DNA of 64,000 bases from Euphorbia lathyris (taxonomy: Eukaryota; Streptophyta; Magnoliopsida; Malpighiales; Euphorbiaceae): assembly GCF_963576675.1 (NCBI RefSeq), contig NC_088916.1, positions 54,499,001 through 54,563,000 of the forward strand, read 5' to 3'. A program made the position numbers and the translations under genes. The first letter of the stretch is position 1, and each line of letters starts with the position of its first letter. Positions 1-11,757 of the stretch are shown here, piece by piece. The notes beneath the pieces were generated by a model that saw nothing but the letters and a program-made list of their open reading frames with translations, was not told the DNA's origin and made no database searches.

Positions 1-1
1 T

Positions 2-721
2 TCAAGCAAGTTGATTAAGGACAATTGTGTGTTCTTCTTTCACAAGTATTTGAGTTTTTCACTTTTTGGTCGTGTTGAGAGTTCGAAGATTCAAGTCCGG
101 GATTTGTTTGTTTGGGATTGTTTGTTTAAGGGTTTACGGGTTGATAGCATTGGAATGATTTTTGACAATTTATATCGTGCTTCGAGGGCTCATACCACTC
201 AAGTCCCTCTCGGTAATTTCATAACCGCTATTGTTTTGGGAGCACAGGATGAATTGGCTACTTTTGATATGTCCACCTACCATGGATATGTTCCGGTTTT
301 GGACATTGCGGCTCTTGAGCGGGCTCATTTGTTGGTTTCTGCGGCTCCTCCGGTTTTTATTTCTTATGCTACCCGTATTGCTCATCTTCGTGGCACTATG
401 GGTGGAGGTGCTTCTAGTTCTCATAATGTAGGTACCGAGGGAGAAGGAGCGGAGGAAGGAGCGGAAGATGCCCCACAAGCCCAAGCAACAGAAGATAATG
501 ATCCGGTGGATTTAAGGAGAATTTTGAACCAAATCAATGCCAATAATCGACAAATGAATTTACGGATTGATGATTTGGTGGAGAACAACATGGTGATGAA
601 TGACAACCTCAATTCTTTGAGGCGTGCGCATAGATCGACTCGGCATCGGATGCTTTCGTTTTTCCGACGCCGACATGTGGAAACTTCACCAACACCTCCG
701 GATTCCCCGCCGCATGCTTAG
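2..721 (+). CDS. Athila ORF1-type protein (C-terminal part)
   Basis: The frame is open from the window edge to a TGA/TAG-free end at 721, about 239 codons, and is truncated on the left only by the window. It resembles the retrotransposon ORF-1 (ATHILA) family and aligns along its length with the minus-strand frame at 56440-57698: shared words include VFFFHKYLSFSLFGRVESSK, the GNxITxIVLGA block and a C-terminal SFFRR segment. The middle is acidic and low complexity (Glu/Ala rich). The C-terminal third (repeated NNxxMN and xxLRRAHRS words) looks like a short coiled coil. The function of this plant retroelement protein is unknown; it lies in the env position after pol. Here the acidic linker and the C-terminal part are in one frame, whereas the other copy has a stop and frameshift between them. 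Confidence 0.75.
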   Translation, partial: SSKLIKDNCVFFFHKYLSFSLFGRVESSKIQVRDLFVWDCLFKGLRVDSIGMIFDNLYRASRAHTTQVPLGNFITAIVLGAQDELATFDMSTYHGYVPVLDIAALERAHLLVSAAPPVFISYATRIAHLRGTMGGGASSSHNVGTEGEGAEEGAEDAPQAQATEDNDPVDLRRILNQINANNRQMNLRIDDLVENNMVMNDNLNSLRRAHRSTRHRMLSFFRRRHVETSPTPPDSPPHA

Positions 722-897
722 GTTTTATCTTTTATTTTTATCTTATCTTGTTTTCATTTCAGTTTCGTACATTTTTATTTTCTTATGTTTCGTACAATTT
801 CAGTTTTAATTTAATTTTCTGATGCATGTTTTCTTTGCTATATCTTTCATTTCTTTCCGTTTGTTTTATCTTTAACGTTTTATCTCCATTTTTGCAC

Positions 898-938
898 CAA
901 TGAGGACATGGTCCAATTTAAGTGTGGGAGGAGATATA
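898..938 (+). other. Conserved purine-rich motif after ORF1
   Basis: A block containing gaggacatggtccaattt followed by aagtgtgggaggagat is nearly identical to the reverse complement of 56205-56240. It looks like a polypurine tract but lies about 1.2 kb before the LTR, so it is not the primer site adjoining the LTR. Plant Athila-type elements are known to carry a similar purine-rich block after their last ORF. Confidence 0.65.
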
Positions 939-1540
939 TACATATATCATTTTTATACAAACGAATAAATGAACGAATGTATGCAAATGAATAAATGAAT
1001 GTATGCAACACTTGTTTGTTTTCAAAAATACAAAATGCAACGTATATTGCAACACTTTTAAGTATATTGCAACAAATGAAAAAAATTAACATTTATTATG
1101 AAATATCATTTTTACATTTATAAATTAATCATAAGTTAAAATTTTTACGATTATTTTTAGGTTATCATTATCGATAGAAATAAATATTTCTATACGGGTA
1201 ATATTTTTCAAAAATTTTCACAAATCTTCGACACGATTTTAAGTAAAAATTGTCTTGAGTGAATGTATTTAAGTAATAAATTCTTTATTTTCAATCTCTA
1301 TTTCATATCATGAAATTCATGATATAATAAATCTTATTTTAAATTTTCAATTAGGTTTATAGGCATTAAATTAAACTAACAATTTTTTTAGCTCGGTTTT
1401 GATTTTGTCTTACATTAACACCAATTGAAGTTTTTAAGGAAACTTTAGCCATAATACATGTTGAATTTTAAGTCAATATAGGATGAATGTGCTAATTTTC
1501 TTTTTCCCAAGTTATAATCAATAAATCGTATTCTTAACTT

Positions 1541-1806
1541 TTGGCCACGATTGAGACCAACCTTATCACAATCGAGGTATGAAAGGGAAGAAATTAATAA
1601 ATAAAGCGTACTTTTGGCCACGGTTGCGACCACCCTTATCACAATCGAGGTATGAAAGGAACGTTTAAATAAGAAAAATTAAGCGTGTTTAAAGTTTAAA
1701 GTAACGATTGCGTCCACCCATGGCATGGTCGGTACCTCTTAAGCGAACACAAATAAAATGCATATAAAGTTACGATCGAGACCACCCTTATCACGGGCGT
1801 AACTAA
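1541..1806 (+). repeat. Hairpin-bearing short repeats in Athila 3' region
   Basis: About four imperfect units (near 1541-1587, 1614-1660, 1701-1741, 1767-1806) each contain a CGATTG-type word, a spacer with GACCA and CCTTATCA, and a CAATCG-type word, so each can fold into a short hairpin. Most are followed by GAGGTATGAAAGG or GGTACCTC. The same family of units is found in reverse at 55264-55541 in the second Athila copy. Confidence 0.7.
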
Positions 1807-2136
1807 GCAAATAAATTAAACTTAATACTCATATATAATAATTCAAGTTTGGGAAAGGAAATTTGGTGCTTTGAAATGCCTTGAGATGAAAGACTCAATA
1901 ACATGCGTGCTTACATCGTCCCGAATACTTCAATTTAAACATTGAAATACAAGACGAATGATATATCGTACTTATACTAAGTTAGTTTGATATTTTGCGT
2001 ATAAATTTGCCATGCAAAGTTAGTCTTTTCGGCTTAACTAATTTAAAAGGTAAACACAAAGATATATGTTTTATTTTCATAAAGAGATTAGTTAAGGAAT
2101 AAATTCAGTGAAATTTTGCTCGGGACTAGCAAAAGA

Positions 2137-2151
2137 TTAAGTGTGGAGATT
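2137..2151 (+). other. Polypurine tract of Athila (+) copy
   Basis: A purine-rich run (aagtgtggagatt) abuts the LTR start TGTTAAGCCC. This is the expected plus-strand primer site for reverse transcription. Confidence 0.65.
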
Positions 2152-3714
2152 TGTTAAGCCCAAAATATACCTAAAATATCATTAACATTTACATCATTTT
2201 TATTACAAATTCGTGTTATTTATATCTGTTTAGATTACTTTTACTCTCGAATATCTTTCTTTCTTGCAAGGTACCTAAATATTTGGTAAAATCCAAATAG
2301 GAACGAAAAAGGATCTAAAATAAAAGAAAAACCCTACAAAAGGAGTCAAAGACGACGTAAATCGAAAGCGCCAAGTCGAAGACACGAATGAAAGCTAAGA
2401 AGTGAGAAAAATCACCGGGCCGCGACAGTGGATCCTCAACCCGCGGCCGCGACACGCGTGGTATAGCTATTTCTCCCCTTCGTCCGTCGTTCAACTCAAT
2501 GCTACGTCATTCACGGCCGCGGATTACCATCCTCGGTAAGTGTAGAAAATTTACAAAGAGCATTTAACACATGCTGAAAATCCAAGAAACGCGTTCGTTC
2601 AAGTGGATAAAGACGTCCTTTCACAACGGACACGACTCTTAACTAACGGATACATCACTTCAAACACAACCCTTCAACATCTATAAATAAAGAGTTGATG
2701 TTGAGAAAAAGTAGCAGTGAAATGTTATAATATAGATATAGAATCAGAGCGTAGAACTTATGTCGAAGTTCTAAGTAAACACATTTCGAGAGTTAGAAAT
2801 TAGATTCTTTACAAAACAAGATGAGGTACACATATTGTTTATAGTTTAATTACAACTCAGTAGCGTTTAGACATTGTTCCAGTTTTAGTTTGCATCATGG
2901 TAGTGGCCGACCGAATCCCTATTACGAAGTTACAGCGAGAAGATTGAGTAGAGTGTTCGCCCCTGAGCCTGACAACCTCTTAGGAAACCCAAGGAAGCGG
3001 AACCGATCAAGCCCTTCACTTGCACGCCCTCGAAGAACTCGATGCTCCTTGTTCTCTGTAAACTTGTATCAATTTATATTTCATCTAATAAAGTCCGTTC
3101 TATTCGACAAATCGTTATGCAGCACTTATGGTAACCAATCCAATATAAGTGAGGCTGGTGTTTTCATTAATATGCACTTGAATTCAAAATCATTACAAGG
3201 AAACTTTGTTGAACACTTAGGCAAATTATCATCTCGAAAGAGTTTTAATTTGAGTAAGGGCAACTATCCCGAAAGGGTTTTGTCGCGTTCAAAGCCAATT
3301 AATTAGAGGTTCCGTCATTTATTTCATCATCATAATTGATACAAAGTTTAAGTTGTTTTCTTTGCTTAATGCAAATGAATAAATTCATTCGTTTTTCTAA
3401 AAAGTTCTAAATGTTCCTGTTTTGTAAAATTCATCCTTAAAATCAGAAGACCTTTCTAACAATCGATTTATTCTAAATATAAAATCTTATTCCAGCATTT
3501 TCAAATACTTAAAGTTCACAAATTCAATTAAACAAATTTCCTAAATTCAATTAAACCAATTTTCACTTTTCATTTACATTTAATAGTAAATCTAACTAGT
3601 TCGAAATTAACAGATTCAAAAAATAAGTTTTTTTCGTTAAAAAAACGTATCCCTGTGGGATCGATATTTTTATTACTACAAGCGAAACCGTGCACTTGCG
3701 GAAATCGCTCAACA
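2152..3714 (+). repeat. Athila 3' LTR
   Basis: This 1563-bp LTR starts TGTTAAGCCC and ends ATCGCTCAACA (TG...CA). Its first 29 bases equal those of the LTR at 53366-54908 read on the minus strand, and its end (CGTGCACTTGCGGAAATCGC) matches as well. A TATA box lies at 2681-2689. GC-rich words with GCCGCGAC lie around 2416-2455. The reading frame 2890-3306 inside it has no recognisable product and is probably chance. Confidence 0.9.
2681..2689 (+). promoter_or_regulatory. TATA box of Athila LTR
   Basis: CTATAAATA is preceded by CCCTTCAACA; the same pair of words occurs at the equivalent place in the minus-strand LTR (54379-54387). Conservation in both copies supports it as the U3 core promoter. 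Confidence 0.6.
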
Positions 3715-6700
3715 CACAGCATGAAAAATTGGGAGGCCTCCCTTTTCCTCAACCTCTCATTGATAACTTCGCAGAGGCCATTTCCACATGTAGCTTACAT
3801 GACCTCTCAGTACAAGGAGAAAGTTTTACCTGGGAAAGGGGACGTGGCTCCTCGAATTGGATTTGGGAAAAGTTGGACCGAGCTCTAGCATCTGATCAAT
3901 GGCTCTTAAATTATGACAGCTATCAGATATCCACTTTGTTAACCTCATATTCCGACCATGTTCCGTTACTGCTAGAGTTCACTCAGAAAACTCATGAAAG
4001 AAAGCAGAAAAGGTTCAGATTTGAGATGAGTTGGCTAAAGGCTCCGGATTTTTTACCCATTGTTCAACAAGGGTGGCTGGCGGGCATTGGCAGGGAGGTT
4101 ATGGCTCGGCTGGATTCCCTCACTGTGGCCATGGCTCAATGGGGTCGGTCTTTTCAGCAGCGGTTTGTGAGACGCCTTGCTCACTGTAAAAGGGTTATGG
4201 CAAAAACACAGAATAGCGACAACACCAATGATGTTTGGTGTTATCTTGAAGCGAAAAAACAAATGGATAGCCTCCTTGAGCAAGAGGAAATATTCTGGAA
4301 ACAGCGGGCAAAAGCATTCTGGCTGAAAGAGGGAGATAGCAATTCAAAGTTCTTTCACTCTTGTCTAAAGGGGCGGCGGAGGAGGAATCAAATTAAACGT
4401 CTAAGGGATGTCAATGATCAATTTGTGGAAGGTAAAAATGAGATTGAAGAGATGATAAAGCTTTACTTTATGGACGTTTTCAAGGCCACTGAACCTATCA
4501 GCCTTTCTGCTGTCGACGTAATTACGGAGGTAATTACTGATGATATGAACTATATCCTAACAGGCCCGTTCAGCTTTGAGGAATTCAAAACAGCCATTTT
4601 CCAGATGCATCCAGACAAGTCCCCCGGTCCAGATGGTCTTAACCCGGGGTTCTTCCAATAATTCTGGGACTTAATCGGTACGGATATCTTTCGAGCATGT
4701 TCAGGATGGCTTAACAGAAGAGAGTTCCCAGCCAATCTTAATGACACAATTATCACACTTATCCCAAAATGTGATAACCCGGAACAGTTGAAGGATTTAA
4801 GGCCTATAGCTCTCTGCAACGTGTTGTACATGCTCATTGCGAAGGTACTTGCAAATAGGCTTAAACTCATCCTGCCTGAAATCATCTCAGATAGCCAATC
4901 TGCATTTGTCCCCGGAAGGTTAATTATAGATAACATCCTACTAGCATTTGAATCACTACATTTTATGAAGCGAAGAAACAGGGGGAAAGAGGGTAATGTG
5001 GCTCTAAAGCTTGATGTCAGCAAAGCCTATGATCGGGTAAACTGGCAATTTCTGGAGGCCGTAATGGTGCGGATGGGTTTTCATATGGACTGGATTGCAT
5101 GGATTATGCTCTGTATCTCTACTGTATCTTACAGTGTGGCTGTCAATGGCCAAATAGTGGGTCCATTTACACCAGGGCGCGGTCTTCGACAAGGGGACCC
5201 TTTATCTCCGTACCTCTTCATCTTATGCACGGAGGTGTTCTCAAAAATGATGAAAAGGGCAGAAGAAGGAGGACTAATCCATGGATGCCGAATATGCAGA
5301 GGTGCGCCTAGCATATCTCACTTACTCTTCGCGGACGACTCCTTTTTATTCTTCAATGCATCCCTAAGTGAAGGTCAAACGGTACTGAATATTCTTAAAG
5401 AGTACGAAGAAGCGTCAGGGCAAGCTATAAACCGAAGTAAGTCTGGCATTTATTTTAGTGCAAATGTAATCCCCGAGGCTAGATCAGCCATCTCAAATCT
5501 GCTTCAAGTGCACGCCCCTCTAGATACAGGGCGATATCTCGGGCTGCCATCACTTATCGGAAGGTCAAAACGGGCCATTTTCAGTTTCTTAAAAGAAAGA
5601 CTTCGGAAGCGATTCAGTAGCTGGGGTTTAAAATTCTTATCAAATGCCGGTAAAAGTGTTCTAATTAAAGCGGTAGCTCAAGCATTGCCAACTTTCTGCA
5701 TGAGTGTTTTCCTCTTACCCAAGTCCCTTTGTGAGGAATTACAACGCATGATGAATTCCTTTTGGTGGGGTTCGAAGAGCGATGGAAACAGGAAAATTCA
5801 CTGGTTTGGCTGGCAAAAATTATGCGGAAGCAGAGACAAGGGTGGTCTTGACTTTCGAGATCTACATCTATTCAATCTCTCTCTTCTTGGAAAGCAGGGT
5901 TGGAAATTTCTTAATAATCCAGATTCGCTTGTTTGTCGTGTGATCAAGGCAAAGTATTTTCCGAATGACAACTTCTTAAACTCTAAGTTGGGAAATAACC
6001 CTAGTTATACTTGGAGAAGCATCTGGGAATCTAAGGAAATCCTGAGACAAGGATTGAGGTGGCGAGTAGGGGACGGCCAAATGGTTCGGGTGTAGTCAGA
6101 TCCATGGCTAGCAGAGAACGAGAATTTTTTACCGAAAGATAACGGGATGACACATGATCCGAACCAGAAAGTCTGCGAGCTTTTCAAAGAGACAGAACGT
6201 AGCTGGGATCCGGGAAAGTTGATCACTCATTTCGACTCTGCGGATGTGGATTATATCAGAACCATTTTTATTCCGCAACGATCAACTCCCGATCGACTAA
6301 TCTGGCAATACACAAAGTCTGGCGAGTACTCTAGTAAATCGGGATATCGAGTGGCGGTGCAGAGAATTGAAAGAGGCATTACCCATCAGGGGTGGAAGCG
6401 AATGTGGAATCTAAATTTACCGGGGAAGATTCAGTTCTTTGTCTGGAGAATTATATCTAATTGCCTCCCTACTCGATCCAAATTAGTAGAAAAACGGGTA
6501 CCGATCCCAACTACTTGTGTCTTATGCGAAGGAGAATCGGAACACAATTGGCACTTATTCGTTGACTGTCTGTATGCAAAACAATGCTGGTCTGCTGCAG
6601 GAATATTAATGCCATGGGACGACGCTGCTGTTTTTGGCGATTATCTGCTGAATCTGTGCAGCTCCGCCCCAGCGGAATGGCTGTGCAAAGTTTTGACAAT

Positions 6701-7352
6701 TATGTGGACTATATGGCAACAGTGGAATGAAAGGTTATGGAATAACAATTTAATCCCATCTATTATCGCAGTTAGACAGAGCTTAAACTATCTTGAAGAG
6801 TGGCAGCAATCTCGCGGAAAACATGAGCATATAACAGCAAGATCAGATTCAGAAGTACCGCGTTGGCAAGCTCCACCGGCTGGTGCACTAATCTGCAATA
6901 TAGACGCAGCAATATTCTCTGGTGAGGGTCGGTATGGATGGGGTGGCGTGATACGAAACTCGACAGGGGCATTTCATGTCTGTTTTGGAGGTTTTGATGA
7001 AGGAAAGATCAGTGCAAGAACTGCTGAAGCATTGGCCCTGTGGCACGGCATTAATCAAGTTTTAATCCTTGGTCTCACTTCGGTTACCTTGGCTTCGGAT
7101 GCAAAGACCGTTGTGGACAGTTTCCACGCCGTGAAGGAAGATTTATCAGAGTTCGGTTCGATTATCAAAGACTGTCAAACTCTTTTGTCACAATGACACG
7201 ATATCACAGTGTCTTTTTGCCCGCGATTAGCGAATAGGGTAGCTCATACACTTGCTAGGAATGCCCTTTCCAATGCTAGTCCTTTTCTTTCAGTATCGAT
7301 TCCAGCGTTTTTGGAATCAGTTTTGTATTCGGACATTTCAACTTCTGATTAA
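3715..7352 (+). pseudogene. LINE ORF2: endonuclease, reverse transcriptase, RNase H
   Basis: Domains in order are: endonuclease C-terminus (SYSDHVPLLLEF), RT with the RPIALCN and SAFVPGR blocks, RQGDPLSPYLF and the catalytic FADD at about 5330-5345, a zinc-finger segment of the zf-RVT type (CVLCEGESEHNWHLFVDC, about 6520-6570), and a C-terminal RNase H (from about 6890, ending with RLANRVAHTLAR). The frame is broken by TAA at about 4660, by TAG at 6093 (where relatives have Trp) and by a frameshift near 7195 inside RNase H. Long open stretches between breaks (4788-6095, 6147-7196) suggest a fairly recent loss of function. Confidence 0.85.
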
Positions 7353-7380
7353 TGAGAATTTCTCAATTTCAAAAAAAAAA
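3715..7380 (+). mobile_element. L1-type LINE, interrupted by Athila
   Basis: This is a plant L1-like non-LTR retrotransposon. The visible part begins inside the endonuclease domain exactly where the Athila LTR ends, so the missing 5' part was split off by the Athila insertion and should lie left of that element, outside the window. The 3' end is an A-rich tail at about 7369-7380 running into AT-rich microsatellite. The terminal words (attaatga..ttctc..ttcaaaaa) match the 3' end of the LINE at 25994-29823, so the two belong to related families. Confidence 0.85.
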
Positions 7381-7560
7381 TAATAATAAATAATGATAAA
7401 TTATAGATAAATAATAATAATAATAATTATTATTATTATTATATAATAAATAATGATAAATTACTGAATGCTGAAACTGAATACTGAACTGAACTGAACT
7501 GAATTGAACTGAACCGATTGTTACTGAAATTAAGTGATAAAGAACAGGGCCTTAGATATT
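7381..7560. repeat. AT-rich microsatellite and CTGAA minisatellite
   Basis: After the LINE tail come mixed ATA/TAT triplets (7381-7460), then six or more CTGAA/CTGAAA units (about 7463-7515), then gataaagaacagggcc. CTGAACTGAA arrays next to an AACAGGGCC word are typical of the end of a common plant MITE; the opposite end is not seen, so this would be a half element. Confidence 0.45.
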
Positions 7561-9488
7561 CACCTTACTAATAAGCTTTAGTTACTTTCTCACTATTTTC
7601 AATTGGGATTCAGTTCATTCATGTTATTATCGTCATCCCTTAAAATCGTTCCTTGCGCATGCTTTCTACTTCGTCGTCACCCATTGTGGACCGGATCGTT
7701 ATTGGCCCACCAATTTCCGCCTAGTTTATCTCGAACCATACATTGTATGTGAAGAGTCTACTCTAATTAATTGTAACTGGTCTAGCCTAATACTATGTAG
7801 ATATTGTCCGTTTTGGTCTTAATCCAATATCTTGGGCTCATGGATTTAAAACACGGCTACATTTTTCGAATATCAACCTTACTAATTAGCTAGTCATTCT
7901 CTCTCCATTTCTGATGTGTGATTCAGTATAATCATGCTCCAATCACGATTCTCTTAAACCGCTTCTTACTCAAACCTTCTATCCCTGCGCCACCATCTCT
8001 GAATTAGATATTTTTAACTTGCTCTTCTCTCTCCTCTTCAAGTTTGTTGCATTTTCTGTCTTAGTGGTATAAATAGCAGACTTTTGTTTGCTTATCATTA
8101 ATGAAAATTCACTGCAATTGTTCTCAATTCTGAGAAACCCACAGTAACAAATTAAAGAAAAAATAAATTATAAGATCAGGCTACATTTATTTCCCAGCAA
8201 ATATTTTCCTTTGATAAAAAAAATGTCTTTATAAAATATATTTTCATTCATTTAGCTATATGAAATTGAGTTAATAAAAAAATGAAAATATGGTATTACT
8301 ATTATGGTTTATTTTTTGCTTTGTTTTTCTTTTATTAATGATTAGAAAATAACTTCCACTCTACAAAAATAGGAAGTATATCTGAAGATTTCTTTTATTA
8401 AGAATTTACTTTCTCAGTTTATTTCCCTTTTGCATACTGTGAAAGAAAAAAACTATTTTATTTTTTAACCATTAAAAATACAAACTTTAATTGCAAATAA
8501 AATTAATAATAATTTATTAAAGTTAAAAAATAACTATGTTCGATTAATCCATCAAGCGAGTGAGAATAATAACTCATCCTGTCCCCCGTCATGGACGGAT
8601 AAACCCCTCCCCATTTACCATCTTAATAGCAACTCAGAATGATTTTTACCCAATGTTTTATAAACCATACCAAAAGTTAAATCTGACTGACAATTGGATT
8701 AAAAATCAATAGGTTCAACCGGTTAAATTTTACCTTCTACATATTAAATTAAATATGAATGAAAAACTAACCGGACCAAAGACTTGACCATCGAATTGGT
8801 CAGTCCGGTTTTGATAACACTGTTTTTGCCTTTATTTCTTTCTTTAAGCAATTATAGAGTTTCATCGAAGAGTGACAAAATGCTTTATAAATTTATCAAA
8901 ATGGGTCCCAATTTTGATAGCTGAAATCTTTGGATCTTGACTTTCTTATTATTGCCATTTATTATATAAGATAACAGTTGAGCCACAACCATTAATAAGT
9001 ATTACCAGGTGGCTTTCCAAACAACTTTTTTTATTCAATCAATTCAATCTCCAGTTTTCTAATAAAATAGCAGACCTCAGCTTCTTCCTTTTTTTTTTAA
9101 TTTAATCCATCAATCTTTGTTTGTTTGTTAAAAAAAATGACAATGGAGGAACAAAAGAACAAATATATACATTTTTTTTCCTCTCCGAAATCCACTTCCC
9201 CAAAGTCAGCGATACATTAAAACATACTTAGCTTAGAACAAAAAAAAACCCAGAAAAGGGCTCTTTTTTGAAGGTCTAGTTGGCCTCTTTTACATAAAAT
9301 ATCTACATCAACTACACTACCAAAAGTAAAATTAAGAAAAACCCTCTATAGACTCAGACACCATAATCATAAACAAGCAATTTCATTATATGTTACAGAG
9401 AGGGGAAGCAGACATTTTAGATACCAGTTTTTATCTGTTAGAATTGAGATTTCAGATTTCAGAATGAAATCTCAAACATTAACACTCA
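7561..9488. other. Intergenic region, 3' side of the SAP30-like gene
   Basis: No coding frame is supported. It contains one MITE candidate (about 8650-8825). The 3' UTR of the minus-strand SAP30-like gene should occupy the first few hundred bases below 9489. No canonical AATAAA could be placed with confidence. Confidence 0.5.
8650..8825. mobile_element. Candidate MITE
   Basis: The left end CAATGTTTTATAAACC and the reverse complement of the right end CAGTGTTATCAAAACC are similar imperfect inverted termini about 175 bp apart. Inside are CCGGTT-type words typical of small plant repeats. A related end (CAAGTGTTATGAAAATCAGACC) occurs near 21535. No target duplication was established. Confidence 0.35.
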
Positions 9489-11757
9489 TCATTTGCACAC
9501 CGTCTTCAATCTCTTCGCTGCCTGAACAAATCCGACTATCACTTGCAACTCGTCCATTTGCTTCAATACCAAAATTAAAATGTGTTTTTCAGTTCATATA
9601 ATCATATAACAGATGCAAGTTACAACTCAGCTCAACCATGAAATTCAGCAGTACCTGAGACATGAAATGCCTTTGAACAACGTCTACTAACTGCTCTTTA
9701 GACGGGTTCGGCATTGCATCCACCTGCAGATAATCCATAATTGTAATTAATAACAAATGCACCAAGGGTGTTCGGAGTTTTACGATTCGATGAACTTACA
9801 AGATTGAAGTGTCTCCAATATCTCCACAAGGCAGCCATCTCCAATTTGCTAAGGTCTACTTTCTGTGATGGGGATTTGTGAAATTGTTAAAGTTATGATG
9901 TTGTTACATTCCAAAATAAGTAAGGATTTATATGTATGTATTATGTATACCGCGGCAGCGCCACGAGGTGTGGAAATAGAGCTCTTGGATTGTGAATCAC
10001 TAGAAAGTGATCTGCTCATAGTCTTGTGAGATGATCCTGTTGATTTATGCGTCTTATGCCTTGATCTGTGGGACTTTTGTGTGTCATCAGATGCTGGAAA
10101 AATCATCAATATTACAACCAAAATCACAAGGAGTTTGTTTGTTTTGTGGGTCCAATTGAAAGACAAAAGAAAATAGCTTTTGCAATAGTGAAAGTAAAAG
10201 TTGGAGACAGAATGGATCCTATGCAAGCATAAAATCCATCACTTTCCACTCAAAGGAGAAAAAGTAACCTTCTTTTATGAACTCAGAATTACATACATAT
10301 CTAGAAAACTTAATCTTGAATTTCGACCACGAGTTCAAAGATCGGATGGGGTAGCATTAGGACAGACTAAGTTGAATCATATTATGATCGTATATAGAAT
10401 TCAGCTTTTGCACTCTATATGGTAAAAAATTGTAGTTTTGAATGGTATAGAATTGGTATTCCATTTTTCATTGGTTTAGTACTGTACTCACCCATATCAG
10501 ATACATTCCACTGCACGTTGTCGAACTCGAGATCATCATCCTCCTCGTTACCGGTAGGAGCCTCAATCACACTGAGGGCATTCCTCTGTAGTTTTACTTC
10601 TATGCCATTAGTAAGAACCTGCAATTGGAACAAACAAATTCCTGCCAATAAATACTTTGCCTGTTGGTGAACTAGTACTATGCTTAAATTAAACAAATAA
10701 ATTTGGAACAGTGAAATTGAAATTAAATGAATATCCACAAGAATTCAAGCCAAGTCAAAAAGAGGGCTGAACTGACAAAACAGCAGCTTTATCACCATTA
10801 AAAGAAGTGCTAATTCTTATCTGCATACACAAATTACATATGCAATAGAATTCCCAAAAGAATTCTGAATTTAAGAGGTAGAATAATCAATGTAACCAAG
10901 AAGATTCCATTAAAATATGCAGAAGAATGTCATCCAAACGTGCAAATAAAAAAATGTAAAATGATGAAAAAATCAGACTAATTGAATCCATAACGACAGG
11001 CAGATAAGAAACTAATTGAAAGACTATTAGTAGCTGAATTCCTGAAAACAATAAGCATGATCAAATAGGAAACAAGAACTGAAAATAACTAAAGAAATGT
11101 TATTAGACTGCTTTAAGATGATTTCTCAGAGTCCTAAATCAACAAAAGCTCATGAAAACACCAGATCCATTGGCAATTAAACGCATGCAATGAATTCCCA
11201 ATACACATACACAAGAATTGCACATGAAATCAGCATATAAAGCCTTCAATTCATTCAATGATCCCCAAATTATTGACAAAACAGTTTTTATAATAATACC
11301 CAATTGAAACCATTTCATTACAAACAGAATTATTCTCTGAAATTGCAGAGACAGGCCATATCAATTGAAATGAAAAACAATTTTTAGGGAAAACTGTTAA
11401 AAATGACCCACATTGCCAGAAATAGAAATCCAAAAACCTCACCAGAAGTTATGAACTCAATGAAACAAATTAAATTATAATCCAAAACAATCCAAAGCAG
11501 AACAGAGAAATTGAACCTCATTATGTAAAAAACCCAAAATAATTAAGAGTATATACCAGCCAATGCCAACCGCCAAGCCCTACAGCCTTCTTAACCACAC
11601 CCTGAAGACCAACGAGAACCGATTTGGTTCGGTTATTCCCAGTGACCACAACTTTGGTGTGACGAGGCAATACAGAAAGCTCTTCTTCACTGCTATCTCC
11701 ACAGCTCTGTAACTGCGAGAAACCTCCATTGATTGAACTCTCCATTGCCTCGAGCAT
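9489..11757 (-). CDS. AFR1/AFR2-like: SAP30-like histone deacetylase complex subunit (AFR type)
   Basis: A complete six-exon gene; coding exons are 11757-11557, 10618-10492, 10093-9951, 9862-9800, 9723-9655 and 9560-9489 (TGA). All junctions are GT-AG and keep frame, giving 224 residues. The N-terminus has a conserved block (LPRHTKVVVTGNNRTKSVL, then a WHWL segment), followed by an acidic stretch (GNEEDDD), a basic Ser/His-rich linker (SHRSRHKTHKSTGSSHK), and the SAP30 Sin3-binding domain from about residue 160 to 222 (ALWRYWRHFNL, NPSKEQL, VVQRHFMSQQMDEL). Length and layout match Arabidopsis AFR1/AFR2, nuclear partners of Sin3-HDA complexes that in Arabidopsis repress FT in a day-length response; that role here is inferred from homology. 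Like other plant members it lacks the animal zinc finger. No break is seen, and it is the only clearly intact host gene in the window. Confidence 0.93.

Larger units (their letters stand above)
722..2151 (+). other. Athila 3' noncoding internal region
   Basis: AT-rich noncoding DNA lies between the ORF1-type stop and the LTR. It has no reading frame of note. It holds the conserved purine-rich motif at 898-938, the hairpin-containing repeats at 1541-1806 and the polypurine primer site just before 2152. The same arrangement, with clear sequence similarity, is present in reverse at 54909-56439. Confidence 0.7.
1..3714 (+). mobile_element. Athila-like Ty3/gypsy retrotransposon, 3' part
   Basis: This is the 3' end of an Athila-type LTR element; the rest lies left of the window. 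In order it shows the end of an ATHILA ORF1-type frame (2-721), a long noncoding 3' region (722-2151), a purine-rich primer site and a complete 3' LTR (2152-3714). The same order occurs in reverse orientation at 53366-57698, so the two are members of one family. LINE sequence resumes at 3715, so the element inserted into a LINE. The 5 bases after the LTR (cacag, 3715-3719) are the expected target duplication, but its partner is outside the window. Lineage assignment rests on the ORF type and on the pol gene of the second copy. Confidence 0.85.

Noticed and set aside
2890..3306. 138-codon frame in the Athila LTR
   Set aside because: LTRs of this family are noncoding; the equivalent region of the other copy has no matching frame.
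10415..10738. 107-codon minus frame as a separate gene
   Set aside because: It is exon 2 of the SAP30-like gene plus intron read-through.
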